64,000 nt of DNA from assembly GCA_023417935.1 (NCBI GenBank), contig JAEZDY010000024.1, positions 62,001-126,000 of the forward strand, given 5' to 3'. Below the pieces are notes generated by a model. The model had not been told where the DNA came from and did no database searches. It saw nothing but the letters and a program-made list of their open reading frames with translations. The translations under genes were made by a program, and so were the position numbers. This DNA is from Bacteroidota bacterium (GTDB lineage: Bacteria; Bacteroidota; Bacteroidia; Bacteroidales; Lentimicrobiaceae). Positions 1 through 9,325 of the stretch are shown here, in pieces. How positions within the stretch are numbered: position 1 is the first letter of the stretch; each line of letters opens with the position of its first letter.

Positions 1-1
1 A

Positions 2-367
2 ACTACTGACTTTTATCATGCTACCGTGCGATCTTCAGAAGGTTGTGAATCGGAGGCTTCAAACGAAATCTATGTGGGTTTCGTGAACACAAATGATAAT
101 CCGATAGAGTCTACTTTTAATGTGTATCCTAATCCTTTCAAAGATAAGCTATCAATTGAATTCACTTTGACAGCTGAATCAGGAATAAAAATCAGCCTTT
201 TAAGTCTGTTAGGAAGTGAGATGGCTGTTATTTTTAGTAGTCCTTCCACAAGCGCCGGGAAACATAAATTGGAATTTATTCCAAAAAAACTTGATGGTGG
301 CGTTTACTTTATTAAATTTGAGGCCGGTGAAACTGTGAAATTGAGAAAGCTTATTCTGCTGAATTGA
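2..367 (+). CDS. 3' end of a T9SS-sorted secreted protein (partial)
   Basis: The frame is open from the window edge to a TGA stop, so the true start lies upstream; the in-frame GTG at 26 is not the start. The first ~30 residues resemble the end of an Ig-like or PKD-like extracellular repeat. The last ~85 residues are a type A T9SS C-terminal sorting domain: a Y-P-N-P motif, an amphipathic strand pair, a G-x-Y-F-I-K strand and a final K-L-I-L-L-N. Such domains direct export across the outer membrane through the Por/T9SS machinery and are then removed. The catalytic or binding part of the protein is not in the window, so its function is unknown. Confidence 0.85.
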   Translation, partial: TTDFYHATVRSSEGCESEASNEIYVGFVNTNDNPIESTFNVYPNPFKDKLSIEFTLTAESGIKISLLSLLGSEMAVIFSSPSTSAGKHKLEFIPKKLDGGVYFIKFEAGETVKLRKLILLN

Positions 368-498
368 GCATAATACGGTGTAAGCATTTGACTCCGAAAC
401 TTTTAGGATAGCCATTTTTTCATTTGTGTTAATGCAAACCTGCAAGTTTAACGCTCTTTGTGCCCCTTTTTGATTTTGATAACAATAAACACACAACG

Positions 499-3400
499 AT
501 GAATTCAAAAAAATTACTATTAATTGCAGTAATGTTTTTCAGTTTAGGCTTTTTAACGGCCCAGAACTGGATAAGCATCAATTCGCAAGAACCTTCAGCA
601 GCAAATGTTGAGTTAATTGAAAGTAACATCACTAGCTCTGTCATTAAAGTTGAATTGGGTGGCTTTATGCTAAACCCGGTTATGACTCCCAAAGGTGAAG
701 CATTCACTATCAGTGTTAACGAATCTTCGCCGATACTCGAAAAAGGAATGCCTGATCTGCCTAAACTTACCACATCACTCATTATACCCGATGATGCAGG
801 CATGGAATTAGTGATAGTATCTTCTAAATTCAAAGATTTTACTGACATAAGCATTGCACCTTCAAAAGGTAATTTCACCCGCGACATTAATCCTTCTGAT
901 GTGCCCTATACATATGGTAGTGCTTATACCAGAAACGAATTCTTTCCTTCCGAAATAGGCTACCTCAGAGACCCGTTTATCTTAAGGGATTACAGGGGAC
1001 AAACCGCAGTAATAAGTCCTTTTGCATACAACCCTGTGACCAAAGTACTGAGGGTTTATTACGAGATAGTGCTTGAAGTAAAAGCCACAGGCATATCAAC
1101 AATAAATACACTTACCAGGACCAGTAACAGTGAGGAGGCCATAGATATTGACTTTAAGCGAATATACGACAGGCATTTTCTTAACTCAACCTCCACTTCA
1201 CGGTATACCCCTCTTGAAGAACAAGGCAATATGCTAATTATATCTTATGGTGCTTTTATGCCAGCCATGCAAGATTTTGTCAACTGGAAACGCACCATAG
1301 GTATACCCACTGAAATGGTTGATGTTGCGACTATTGGTGCCAATGCAACAGCTATTAAAAATTATGTGGCTGATTATTATGCAACCAACGGATTGACTTA
1401 TCTGTTGCTGGTTGGTGACCACGCACAAGTTCCAACCGTTACAACCGGTAGCATAGGTGGCCCTTCTGATCATGCATATGGTTTCCTGGCCGGAAGTGAC
1501 CATAACCCTGATATTTTTGTTGGCAGATTCTCTGCCGAACTTGAAGAACATGTTGTTGCTCAGATACAACGCACCATAACCTACGAACAAAACCCGGTTG
1601 TAAGCTATAATTGGTTCTCAAAAGGATTTGGTATTGCCTCAGCAGAAGGACCCGGCGACGATGGTGAATACGACTGGCAGCATATGCGTGGCATTAGAAC
1701 CGATTTAATTAATTACACTTATACAACTGTAGGAGAACTTTATGATGGTTCACAAGGTGGTGAAGATCTGCCCGGTAATCCAAACTCTGCTTCAGTAGCT
1801 ACCGAAGTAAATGATGGACGTTCAATCATAAACTATGTTGGCCATGGCAGTCAGAATTCATGGAGCACCACCGGATTCTCAAATTCAGGTGTAAACCAAC
1901 TTACCAATAATGACAAGTGGCCTTTTATCATTTCCGTTGCATGTGTTAATGGTGACTTCCTGAATGCTACCTGTTTTGCTGAAGCCTGGCTTAGGGCTAA
2001 AAATACGAATGGTCCAACAGGTGCTGTTGCAGCTTTAATGTCAACTATAAATCAGTCATGGAATCCGCCAATGGATGGTCAGGATGAAATGAATGATATT
2101 CTGGTTGAGAGTTATGAAAGCAATATAAAAAGGACATTTGGCGGGGTAACTATCAACGGATGTATTAAGATGAACGAGGCATATGGATCAGGTGGTGATG
2201 AAATGACTGATACCTGGCTGATATTCGGTGATCCTTCTCTAATGGTTCGTACAGCGTTACCAACACAATTATCAGCTACACACAGTGATGTTGCCTTTAT
2301 AGGTTCAAACCAGTTTGTAATTAACTGTGGTGTAAACGATGCATTCGCCTGCCTTACATTAAATGGAGAAATCCTGGGAACTGCTACAGTTACCGGTGGT
2401 ACTGCTATTATAGATATTCCAACCCTTACACAATTGGGTATGATGAAGCTTGCAGTTACAGCTTTTAATCATCTGCCTTACATCACTGACATTGAAATTA
2501 TTCCACTTGAGGGACCTTATGTAGTATATGATAATATCTTAATTAATGATATAAGCGGTAATAACAACCAGCAGCTTGACTACAATGAAACAGTCACTTT
2601 TGCACTGGGGTTAAAGAATGCCGGTACAGAAGATGTTGAAAATGTAACTGTTACTGTTCAATGCACTGATCCATTTGTTACACTTAACGACACGATCGAG
2701 GTATATCCATCAATTACTGCCGGACAAGTGACCAGCATTGCAGATGCTTTTGGTTTAACTGTGTCAAATGATATACCTGAAGGACACCTTATCAACTTTA
2801 GCTTCTTTGCTGTAGCTGACACTAATCAGTGGGATGGTAGCTTTGTTATCACAGCTCATTCAGTGGTACTCAATTATGCCGGCATTACAATCAACGACAC
2901 TGATGGTAATAATAACGGAAAGGTTGATGCAGGAGAAACAGTTCTTCTTAACCTCCGCATATTAAATGCAGGTACTGCGCCCGCCTATGAAGTGTTGGGT
3001 GTTATCAGCTCCAATGATCCCTATCTTTTGATCAATGTTGACAGTGTTTATACTGAAACAATTAGTGGTTATGAAATTGTAGATGCAGTATTTACTGTTA
3101 CTGCTTTACCAACCACTCCTACTGGTCATCAGGTAGTACTTGATTTTGACATTTCTTCCCTGGGAGGTTTTACAGGCACTGGTGCACCTGCATTTATCGT
3201 TGGTCAGATTCCTGTTCTGATAATAGATATTGACGGGAATAAAAACTCTGGTCCAGTTATAAGAAACTCACTATCAAATATTGGAATCACTGCCGATTAT
3301 GTAACATCATGGCCTATGATCATTGGTCCGTATCAGTCAGTGTTTGTTTGCCTTGGAAGCTATCCTAATAATACAGTCCTTACAAACGGACAAGGTCAGG

Positions 3401-4332
3401 CACTGGCGAATTTTATGAATAATAATTCAGGAAGGGTGTATATGGAAGGTGGCGATACCTGGGCTTATAATACTCCAACACCTGCACATGGAATGTTTAA
3501 AATTGATGGTGATGCTGATGGAGGCAATGATCTCAGTATTATTAATGGTATAACAGGAGCTTTCACTGAAGGCATGTCGTTCACATTCTATGGTGATAAT
3601 AACTATATAGACCATATTTTACCACTTGAAGACGCATTTGTTGTACTTCAAAACGCATCACCGGCATATAATACAACAATTGCCTATGATGGTGGTAATT
3701 ATCGCACATTAGGAAGTTCAATGGAATTTGGGGGTATCAACAATGGCACAGGTATTTCTCATAAGGATTCCCTGATGAGCCAATATATCAACTTCCTGGG
3801 AATTACAAATACAACTTCATTACTGGCTAACTTTATAGCTTCTGAAGTAAAAATCTGCCAATTGGATGAAGTGATATTTACTGATTATTCTGCCGGAAAC
3901 ATTACTTCATGGGAATGGAGCTTCCCGGGTGGTACTCCTGAGACCTCAACAGAACAGAATCCAACCGTTTCATACAGGGTTGCTGGTAATTATGATGTAA
4001 TCCTTACCGTATCGGATGGTATTAGCAGCTACACAGCCACCAAAACCTCCTATATGGAAGTTGATATCTGTTCTGCTGCTCGTGATGAGTATCTTAGCAA
4101 GTTGGTTATGTATCCTAATCCTACCAACAATAACTTTACATTAATGCTCCCGGATAACAGGGATGAGGCAGTTGTGGGGCTATACACAACTTCAGGTGTT
4201 GAAGTCAGGAAGGATATTGCCATTGGTAATGAATTTATGATGGATGTTAGAAATCTGCAGCCAGGAATGTATTTTGTTAAGGTAAGCAGCAATCGATACA
4301 ATGAAACTATTAAACTGATTATCACAAGATAA
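499..4332 (+). CDS. Gingipain-type C25 cysteine protease with PKD and T9SS sorting domains
   Basis: About 1277 residues. The ATG at 499 is preferred over 460 because it opens directly into a signal peptide ending near T-A-Q. Order of domains: a C25 propeptide-like region (to ~residue 230), a gingipain-type caspase-like catalytic domain with G-H-G (His449) and V-A-C-V-N-G (Cys482) as the probable dyad, two CARDB/Ig-like repeats (~680-900), a region resembling a glutamine-amidotransferase/ThuA-like fold (~905-1110), a PKD domain with the W-x-W-x-F-P-G-G signature (~1125-1200), and a type A T9SS sorting domain with Y-P-N-P. It is likely a secreted or surface endopeptidase that scavenges protein. 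Specificity cannot be read from sequence. A strong terminator follows. Confidence 0.93.
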   Translation: MNSKKLLLIAVMFFSLGFLTAQNWISINSQEPSAANVELIESNITSSVIKVELGGFMLNPVMTPKGEAFTISVNESSPILEKGMPDLPKLTTSLIIPDDAGMELVIVSSKFKDFTDISIAPSKGNFTRDINPSDVPYTYGSAYTRNEFFPSEIGYLRDPFILRDYRGQTAVISPFAYNPVTKVLRVYYEIVLEVKATGISTINTLTRTSNSEEAIDIDFKRIYDRHFLNSTSTSRYTPLEEQGNMLIISYGAFMPAMQDFVNWKRTIGIPTEMVDVATIGANATAIKNYVADYYATNGLTYLLLVGDHAQVPTVTTGSIGGPSDHAYGFLAGSDHNPDIFVGRFSAELEEHVVAQIQRTITYEQNPVVSYNWFSKGFGIASAEGPGDDGEYDWQHMRGIRTDLINYTYTTVGELYDGSQGGEDLPGNPNSASVATEVNDGRSIINYVGHGSQNSWSTTGFSNSGVNQLTNNDKWPFIISVACVNGDFLNATCFAEAWLRAKNTNGPTGAVAALMSTINQSWNPPMDGQDEMNDILVESYESNIKRTFGGVTINGCIKMNEAYGSGGDEMTDTWLIFGDPSLMVRTALPTQLSATHSDVAFIGSNQFVINCGVNDAFACLTLNGEILGTATVTGGTAIIDIPTLTQLGMMKLAVTAFNHLPYITDIEIIPLEGPYVVYDNILINDISGNNNQQLDYNETVTFALGLKNAGTEDVENVTVTVQCTDPFVTLNDTIEVYPSITAGQVTSIADAFGLTVSNDIPEGHLINFSFFAVADTNQWDGSFVITAHSVVLNYAGITINDTDGNNNGKVDAGETVLLNLRILNAGTAPAYEVLGVISSNDPYLLINVDSVYTETISGYEIVDAVFTVTALPTTPTGHQVVLDFDISSLGGFTGTGAPAFIVGQIPVLIIDIDGNKNSGPVIRNSLSNIGITADYVTSWPMIIGPYQSVFVCLGSYPNNTVLTNGQGQALANFMNNNSGRVYMEGGDTWAYNTPTPAHGMFKIDGDADGGNDLSIINGITGAFTEGMSFTFYGDNNYIDHILPLEDAFVVLQNASPAYNTTIAYDGGNYRTLGSSMEFGGINNGTGISHKDSLMSQYINFLGITNTTSLLANFIASEVKICQLDEVIFTDYSAGNITSWEWSFPGGTPETSTEQNPTVSYRVAGNYDVILTVSDGISSYTATKTSYMEVDICSAARDEYLSKLVMYPNPTNNNFTLMLPDNRDEAVVGLYTTSGVEVRKDIAIGNEFMMDVRNLQPGMYFVKVSSNRYNETIKLIITR

Positions 4333-4354
4333 CACTTCTAATTGCTTTAGTTAA

Positions 4355-4390
4355 AAAGGAGGGAAATTGATCAATTTTCCTCCTTTCTTT
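4355..4390 (+). terminator. Intrinsic terminator after the C25 protease
   Basis: A 16-bp inverted repeat (4355-4370 with 4371-4386, one G-T pair, essentially no loop beyond the central bases) is followed by CTTT. A-rich and T-rich flanks would let it work for both the protease and the convergent barrel gene. Confidence 0.8.
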
Positions 4391-4476
4391 TACTCCTTAT
4401 GTTTAGTATTACCCCCTATGAAAAAAGAAATAGCACTACAAAAAGAGAAGAAAGAGAGGCCAATGGCAGGAATCAA

Positions 4477-5139
4477 TTATAATTCGTAGTACAAAGAAAA
4501 TACCAGTGCATCATTGAACTGGCCATGGTCAAAGAACCTCCACACATCACCATTTACTCTTTGGGTTCGTATTGTCAGGATTGAATTGTTGGTTCTGAAG
4601 TTCACAATTGTTTTTTCACCGATCCTGTATGATAACCCTAATATAAGACACAGGTTTCTCTTGGCAAAGGGACTGAATAATTCCTCATTATTGAACTTCT
4701 CATGATGATGCAGCAAAAAGTCCATGGCGGGACCTATCTCGAAATTCAGTTTCTCACTATATAACATTCTGTATAATAAGGCCAGTTCAACATACCCTAA
4801 TTGCATTCGATAAAAATCATATTTTTCCTTTTCATAATCAGGATTTTCCCGACTTCCTTTCTGGATATAGGTCAGCTCCATCTGATACTGGGTATTTGGA
4901 TTTGCCGTCAGGTTTACCCATCCACCCCCGGTTAATCCAGCTTTATTGTATCCACTATATCTATCGCCTGCAACCTGGCTTCCAACCAAACCGACCAACA
5001 CTCCCCCTTTGAAACTTTGCCCTTTCAATACCCCAAAAGGAATAAGGACAACGATCAAAAATAAGATGACCTTAGTGAATGGAAATGAATCGTGTGTGCT
5101 TAATGCACTATAAGAACAGATGGTATGATGGAATTTCAT
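4477..5139 (-). CDS. PorT-like outer-membrane beta-barrel protein
   Basis: 220 residues. An N-terminal hydrophobic segment (about residues 22-40, ending near L-K-G-Q) looks like a signal peptide, although ~20 residues precede it and the true start may be further inside. The mature part begins with a glycine-rich first strand (F-K-G-G-V-L-V-G) and continues as alternating hydrophobic/polar strands, ending in aromatic S-L-Y-Y-E-L. This matches the Bacteroidota outer-membrane barrel (porin family/PorT-like) pattern of about eight strands. No ligand or partner can be inferred. It is convergent with the protease and divergent from the response regulator. Confidence 0.7.
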   Translation of the reverse strand: MKFHHTICSYSALSTHDSFPFTKVILFLIVVLIPFGVLKGQSFKGGVLVGLVGSQVAGDRYSGYNKAGLTGGGWVNLTANPNTQYQMELTYIQKGSRENPDYEKEKYDFYRMQLGYVELALLYRMLYSEKLNFEIGPAMDFLLHHHEKFNNEELFSPFAKRNLCLILGLSYRIGEKTIVNFRTNNSILTIRTQRVNGDVWRFFDHGQFNDALVFSLYYEL

Positions 5140-5288
5140 TGATGATTAACTGATTTTTAGCACCATAAAGATAGGTATTTTTAAATGAGCATGGCGTTCC
5201 GGGGATGCTCTAAGAAGCTCAAAACTTTGTTGGCCTTCTAAAAACAAGTGACCCTAGCCCAGTAATCAGGTTATTTCAAATTATTAAG

Positions 5289-5296
5289 TAACTTTG
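5289..5296 (+). promoter_or_regulatory. Bacteroidota -7 box upstream of the response regulator
   Basis: TAACTTTG matches the TAnnTTTG -7 consensus, 22 bases before the ATG at 5319. No clear TTG -33 element lies at the expected spacing. Confidence 0.5.
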
Positions 5297-5318
5297 GACA
5301 ATATAACAATCTGGCCCA

Positions 5319-6002
5319 ATGGAAAGGGAAAAATATTGCATCTTACTTGTAGATGATGAGCCTGATGTGCTGGAGTTTTTAAGCTACAACCTGATTAAAG
5401 AGGGTTACCAGGTGCTAAAGGCAAGCAATGGTAGGGACGCTCTTGCTCTAATGAAAGACAATCGCCCTCATTTAGTGATACTAGATGTAATGATGCCTGG
5501 CATGGATGGTATTGAAACATGCAGACAGATAAGGGAGATGCCTGGTTTTGAAGATACAATTGTAATCTTCTTAACTGCCCGGGGGGAAGAATACTCTCAA
5601 TTGGCAGGATTTGATGCAGGTGCTGACGATTATATTACAAAACCGATAAGGCCCGGTATTCTTACAAGCAGGGTTAAAGCCTTAATGCGTAGAATGAAAG
5701 TGTCAGCGTTAGAAGAACCATCAACTGGAAAACATGAGATATTTATTGATAAAGAAAAATACCTGGTAGTTAATGATGGCCGTGAGATCACACTTCCACG
5801 TAAGGAGTTTGAGCTACTTTCACTATTAGTATCAAAACCAAACAGGGTGTTTACAAGAGAAGAAATATATTCAAATGTATGGGGTACCGATGTTGTTGTT
5901 GGCGACCGAACCATAGATGTTCATGTAAGGCGGATTCGTGAAAAAATAGGGATTGATAATATCATTACTATTAAAGGAGTTGGTTACAAGTATGCATTAT
6001 AA
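5319..6002 (+). CDS. OmpR/PhoB-family DNA-binding response regulator
   Basis: 227 residues. Residues 1-125 form a receiver domain: acidic pocket D12-D13, phosphoacceptor Asp56 in L-D-V-M-M-P-G-M-D-G, switch Thr in F-L-T-A-R and Lys in Y-I-T-K-P. Residues ~130-227 are a winged helix with the typical L-P-R-K-E-F-E-L-L start and the D-R-T-I-D-V-H-V-R-R-I-R recognition helix, ending G-V-G-Y-K-Y. It should bind DNA as a dimer when phosphorylated by the histidine kinase encoded 59 bp downstream. The inducing signal is unknown, although phosphate-type PhoB systems are the closest familiar architecture. Confidence 0.93.
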   Translation: MEREKYCILLVDDEPDVLEFLSYNLIKEGYQVLKASNGRDALALMKDNRPHLVILDVMMPGMDGIETCRQIREMPGFEDTIVIFLTARGEEYSQLAGFDAGADDYITKPIRPGILTSRVKALMRRMKVSALEEPSTGKHEIFIDKEKYLVVNDGREITLPRKEFELLSLLVSKPNRVFTREEIYSNVWGTDVVVGDRTIDVHVRRIREKIGIDNIITIKGVGYKYAL

Positions 6003-6061
6003 GCTAAGATTTTATAAGTAGATAAATTAACACTCACATTTAATTTTATCAACATCAAATT

Positions 6062-7105
6062 TTGAAAGTTAATTTTTCAGAACCGGTAAACTTGTCATTC
6101 GTTATAGCCCTGGTTATAGCGCTGTTCATGCTTGCTGCTTTATTATTGCTGGGATTAATTGCCGGCTTTGATATACCAGCATGGGCTTATGCATTAAGTT
6201 CACTCGTTACTTTTGCATTCACATTTGGAATTGTGAGTATTTTAGTGAAACGGTTTATTACTGAAAAAATACGGTTAATTTATAAAACCATCAGAACTTC
6301 AAAGGCTTCAAAAGACGATAAGAAAGAGAAGGTTCTTTCATCCCTTGATAGGGTTAATAAGGAAGTAATTGAATGGACGGAGAATAGAAAGAACGAAATA
6401 GAAGAATTAAAAAGAATGGCAACCTATAGACGCGAGTTTTTAGGCAATGTTTCCCATGAGTTGAAAACTCCTATTTTTAATATTCAGGGATATGTGCTCA
6501 CTTTATTGGATGGCGGGTTGGATGACCCCACTATTAACAAGCAATATCTTCTTCGTACAGAAAAGAGTATAAACCGCATGATCGCCCTGGTTGAAGATCT
6601 CGAAAAAATATCTCAGCTTGAATCCGGAGAGTTACAGCTCAATCATTCAAAATTCGATATATCAGCTTTAAGTCGTGATGTGATTGAATTCCTCGAAATT
6701 AAGACAAGAAAGAAGAAAGTTAGTATTACATTTTCCCAACCTGAAAAGCCTTATTTAGTAACCGCTGACAGGGAAAGAATCAGAGAAGTACTGATCAACC
6801 TGATTGACAATTCCATTAAGTATGGCAATGCAAGTCATGCTGAAACAAAGATCAGCTTCTTTGATATGGATAAGCATATTTTGGTTGAGGTCACTGATAA
6901 TGGTCCTGGAATATTGACATCAGAATTACCAAGGATATTTGAACGCTTTTACAGGGTTGATAAAGCCCGGTCACGCGAATTGGGAGGCTCAGGACTGGGA
7001 CTTGCCATAGTGAAACACATCATTGAAGCGCATGATGAAACAATCAACGTTCGCAGCTCACCCGGGGTTGGTACTACTTTTGCTTTTACGTTAAGGAAAG
7101 CTTGA
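6062..7105 (+). CDS. Membrane sensor histidine kinase (PhoR-like)
   Basis: 347 residues from a TTG start. Two N-terminal transmembrane helices (about residues 12-32 and 38-60) are separated by only a few residues, so there is almost no periplasmic sensor domain. A short coiled linker leads to a HisKA domain with His132 in N-V-S-H-E-L-K-T-P and then a HATPase_c domain with the N box (L-I-N-L-I-D-N-S-I-K-Y), D-N-G-P-G and G-G-S-G-L-G-L-A. It phosphorylates the response regulator just upstream. With no PAS or periplasmic domain, it probably senses through the membrane or a partner protein. Confidence 0.92.
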   Translation: MKVNFSEPVNLSFVIALVIALFMLAALLLLGLIAGFDIPAWAYALSSLVTFAFTFGIVSILVKRFITEKIRLIYKTIRTSKASKDDKKEKVLSSLDRVNKEVIEWTENRKNEIEELKRMATYRREFLGNVSHELKTPIFNIQGYVLTLLDGGLDDPTINKQYLLRTEKSINRMIALVEDLEKISQLESGELQLNHSKFDISALSRDVIEFLEIKTRKKKVSITFSQPEKPYLVTADRERIREVLINLIDNSIKYGNASHAETKISFFDMDKHILVEVTDNGPGILTSELPRIFERFYRVDKARSRELGGSGLGLAIVKHIIEAHDETINVRSSPGVGTTFAFTLRKA

Positions 7106-7115
7106 GAACAGCTCC

Positions 7116-8090
7116 TTAATTCTTTCTTTCGGTCGTAAAGAGTACTAAATCTCTTAATGATCTTAGTGCATCAGATTCAGGAAACTCTGAGAGTATTTCA
7201 ATTGCCTTATCCCTATACTCCAGCATTTTATTTTCAGCATAAGCAATGCCACCACTATCATGCACCTTCTGCATTAGCTTAATTACCAATTCTTTGTCGT
7301 GATTATGATTCTTTACAGTATTTATTATTCTACGCTTCTCATTCCAATCAGCTTTACTCAGGGTGTATATTAAAGGAAGCGTCATCTTCTTTTCCTTGAT
7401 ATCGATACCTGTAGGTTTGCCGGTCTCAAGAGTTTTGGTATAATCCAGAAGGTCGTCTTTGATTTGGAAAGCAATCCCGGTAAGCTCCCCAAAATAATGC
7501 ATCTTTTTCTGTAATTCCTTATCGGCACCAACTGAAGCAGCCCCGGCAGCACAACAAGAGGCAATCAGTGAGGCTGTTTTTTTCCGGATAATCTCAAAGT
7601 AAATTTCTTCCTGAATATCAAGTCTTCGAGCTTTTTCTATCTGTAAAAGTTCGCCCTCACTCATTTCACGGGTAGCTTCAGAAACGATGCGTAATAACTC
7701 GAAATCATCATTTTCAAGTGATAACAAAAGCCCCTTCGACAATAGATAATCACCTATAAGAACTGATATCTTATTCTGCCATAGCGCATTAAGTGAAAAA
7801 TATCCTCTCCTCTTGTTTGAATCATCAACAACATCATCATGAATTAAAGTTGCTGTGTGCAATAATTCAATAAGTGAGGCAGCTCTGTATGTTGTATCAT
7901 TAATAACACCACACGTTTGTGCCGTGAGGAAAACAAACATTGGCCTAATTTGCTTGCCTTTTCTTTTTACAAGATAGGCAGTAATCCTGTCAAGCAAAGG
8001 AACAGAACTTCGCATGGCTAGCCTGAACCTTTTTTCAAATTCTTGTATATGTTGATCTATTGGAGACTTTATCTCTTTTAAGGAAGTCAT
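7116..8090 (-). CDS. Polyprenyl diphosphate synthase (trans-isoprenyl family)
   Basis: About 324 residues from the ATG ending at base 8090, the usual size; an in-frame start at 8135 would add 15 non-conserved residues. Both aspartate-rich motifs are present: H-D-D-V-V-D-D (first, for allylic diphosphate and Mg) and K-D-D-L-L-D-Y (second). The G-K-Q-I-R-P motif binds isopentenyl diphosphate. The enzyme elongates farnesyl or geranylgeranyl diphosphate with IPP to the C35-C45 chain, most likely for menaquinone side chains in this lineage. Chain length cannot be read directly. It converges with the sensor kinase gene. Confidence 0.92.
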   Translation of the reverse strand: MTSLKEIKSPIDQHIQEFEKRFRLAMRSSVPLLDRITAYLVKRKGKQIRPMFVFLTAQTCGVINDTTYRAASLIELLHTATLIHDDVVDDSNKRRGYFSLNALWQNKISVLIGDYLLSKGLLLSLENDDFELLRIVSEATREMSEGELLQIEKARRLDIQEEIYFEIIRKKTASLIASCCAAGAASVGADKELQKKMHYFGELTGIAFQIKDDLLDYTKTLETGKPTGIDIKEKKMTLPLIYTLSKADWNEKRRIINTVKNHNHDKELVIKLMQKVHDSGGIAYAENKMLEYRDKAIEILSEFPESDALRSLRDLVLFTTERKN

Positions 8091-8215
8091 TGTAAAAGTT
8101 TGGTCATTCAAAAATAGCAAATATTTACTTATCACTCATGTCAAATAGAATGAATCGATTTGCACGTTTAACAAACAAAAGGGTTAACAAAACGATTTGA
8201 CCGCAACATAATTAT

Positions 8216-8223
8216 TACTTTTG
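8216..8223 (+). promoter_or_regulatory. -7 box that fixes the radical SAM gene start
   Basis: TACTTTTG fits TAnnTTTG. It overlaps an in-frame TTG at 8221, so translation must start downstream, at the ATG at 8239. A TTG lies 16 bp upstream, shorter than the usual 19-21 spacing. Confidence 0.45.
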
Positions 8224-8238
8224 CAGAAAATTATATCC

Positions 8239-9018
8239 ATGTCAGGTTTTCTGTTTAGCGAGATAGTGTTTGGTCCGGTTAGCAGCCGTAGGTTCGGTGT
8301 GTCCTTAGGTATAAACCTCCTGCCCGATACAATGAAGTATTGTTCTTTTAACTGTATCTATTGTGAGTGTGGATTAACGGCCAAGGATCAGGAAAAGCAT
8401 GCAAAATTATACACCACCCCAATCATTTTATCGGCATTGGAAGATAGGTTTAAAGAACTTAATGACAAGCAACTACTCCCCGATAATATAACTTTTGCAG
8501 GGAATGGTGAACCAACCATGCATCCGGGCTTTGCTGAAATCATCGACAGGACAATTGAATTAAGAGACCAGTATTTTCCTGCCGCAAAAATAACTGTACT
8601 TTCAAATTCAACGAGACTTCACAATGATTCTATAAGAGGTGCACTTTTAAAAGTAGACCATAATGTACTTAAGCTTGATGCAGGAACTGACCACATGTTT
8701 AAAGCAATCAATCGTCCGGTTTCTCCGATTACCCTAAATGATGTTGTAGATCAGCTAACACGTTTCAATGGTAAGGTTATAATTCAAACTCTATTTGTAA
8801 AAGGGAGTTGTAATGGTTTAGCTATTGACAATACTACTGATGAAGAAATAAGTTTGTGGCTGGCACATCTGCAAAGAATACAGCCTTCACTTGTAATGCT
8901 GTATACCATTTCCCGTGAAACACCTGAGGAAGGTTTATTAAAAGTTTCAGAAGAAGAACTGCTACAAATTGCCAAAAAAGTAAAAGGAATTAACCTTAAC
9001 GCTGAAGTTTATATATAA
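8239..9018 (+). CDS. Radical SAM protein (COG0731-like, wyosine-synthase-related fold)
   Basis: 259 residues. The N-terminal F-G-P-V-x-S-R-R-x-G-x-S-L-G-I-N motif and a C-x3-C-x2-C cluster (C-S-F-N-C-I-Y-C) bind the radical [4Fe-4S] cluster and SAM. F-A-G-N-G-E-P-T-x-H-P is the strand 2/GGE-type SAM-contact segment. This is the short stand-alone radical SAM family often annotated as Fe-S oxidoreductase, COG0731, related to TYW1/Taw1 but without the flavodoxin part. The substrate is unknown; a role in RNA modification is only a family-level suggestion. Confidence 0.88.
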   Translation: MSGFLFSEIVFGPVSSRRFGVSLGINLLPDTMKYCSFNCIYCECGLTAKDQEKHAKLYTTPIILSALEDRFKELNDKQLLPDNITFAGNGEPTMHPGFAEIIDRTIELRDQYFPAAKITVLSNSTRLHNDSIRGALLKVDHNVLKLDAGTDHMFKAINRPVSPITLNDVVDQLTRFNGKVIIQTLFVKGSCNGLAIDNTTDEEISLWLAHLQRIQPSLVMLYTISRETPEEGLLKVSEEELLQIAKKVKGINLNAEVYI

Positions 9019-9040
9019 CTGAACCTTTTGTGAAGGCTTC

Positions 9041-9325
9041 ATGTTTTCCTTTAAACAGACTATGGAAAACGTAAACATGTGGCAACAAATTGAACATCCG
9101 GATAATGGCAGTTTATTAACCAGGTCATATGAGTTCAGCAATTTTATGGAAGCATTTGCTTTCTGCACCAAAGTAGCCTTAATTGCTGAAAAACAAGCTC
9201 ATCACCCTTCAATTACAATAGAATATAATAAAGTAAATATAAGTACTACCACTCATGATTCAGGTAATTCGATTACAGAAAAAGATAGGAAACTAACAGC
9301 AGAAATAGATAAAATTAAAACATAA
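9041..9325 (+). CDS. 4a-hydroxytetrahydrobiopterin dehydratase (PCD/DCoH family)
   Basis: 94 residues; translation may begin at 9041, 9062 or 9077, all Met. It has the family signature E-K-x-x-H-H-P (active-site His pair), Y-N-K-V and T-H-D-x-G-x-x-I-T-E-K-D. The enzyme dehydrates 4a-hydroxy-pterin formed by aromatic amino-acid hydroxylases or, in many bacteria without those enzymes, by molybdopterin-related chemistry. No hydroxylase is seen nearby, while a molybdopterin enzyme lies ~25 kb away. Its TAA overlaps the next ATG by one base (TAATG), indicating translational coupling to the 25-residue-repeat protein. Confidence 0.9.
   Translation: MFSFKQTMENVNMWQQIEHPDNGSLLTRSYEFSNFMEAFAFCTKVALIAEKQAHHPSITIEYNKVNISTTTHDSGNSITEKDRKLTAEIDKIKT

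Noticed and set aside
460..498. Upstream start for the C25 protease
   Set aside because: It would add 13 charged residues before a clean signal peptide that begins at 499.
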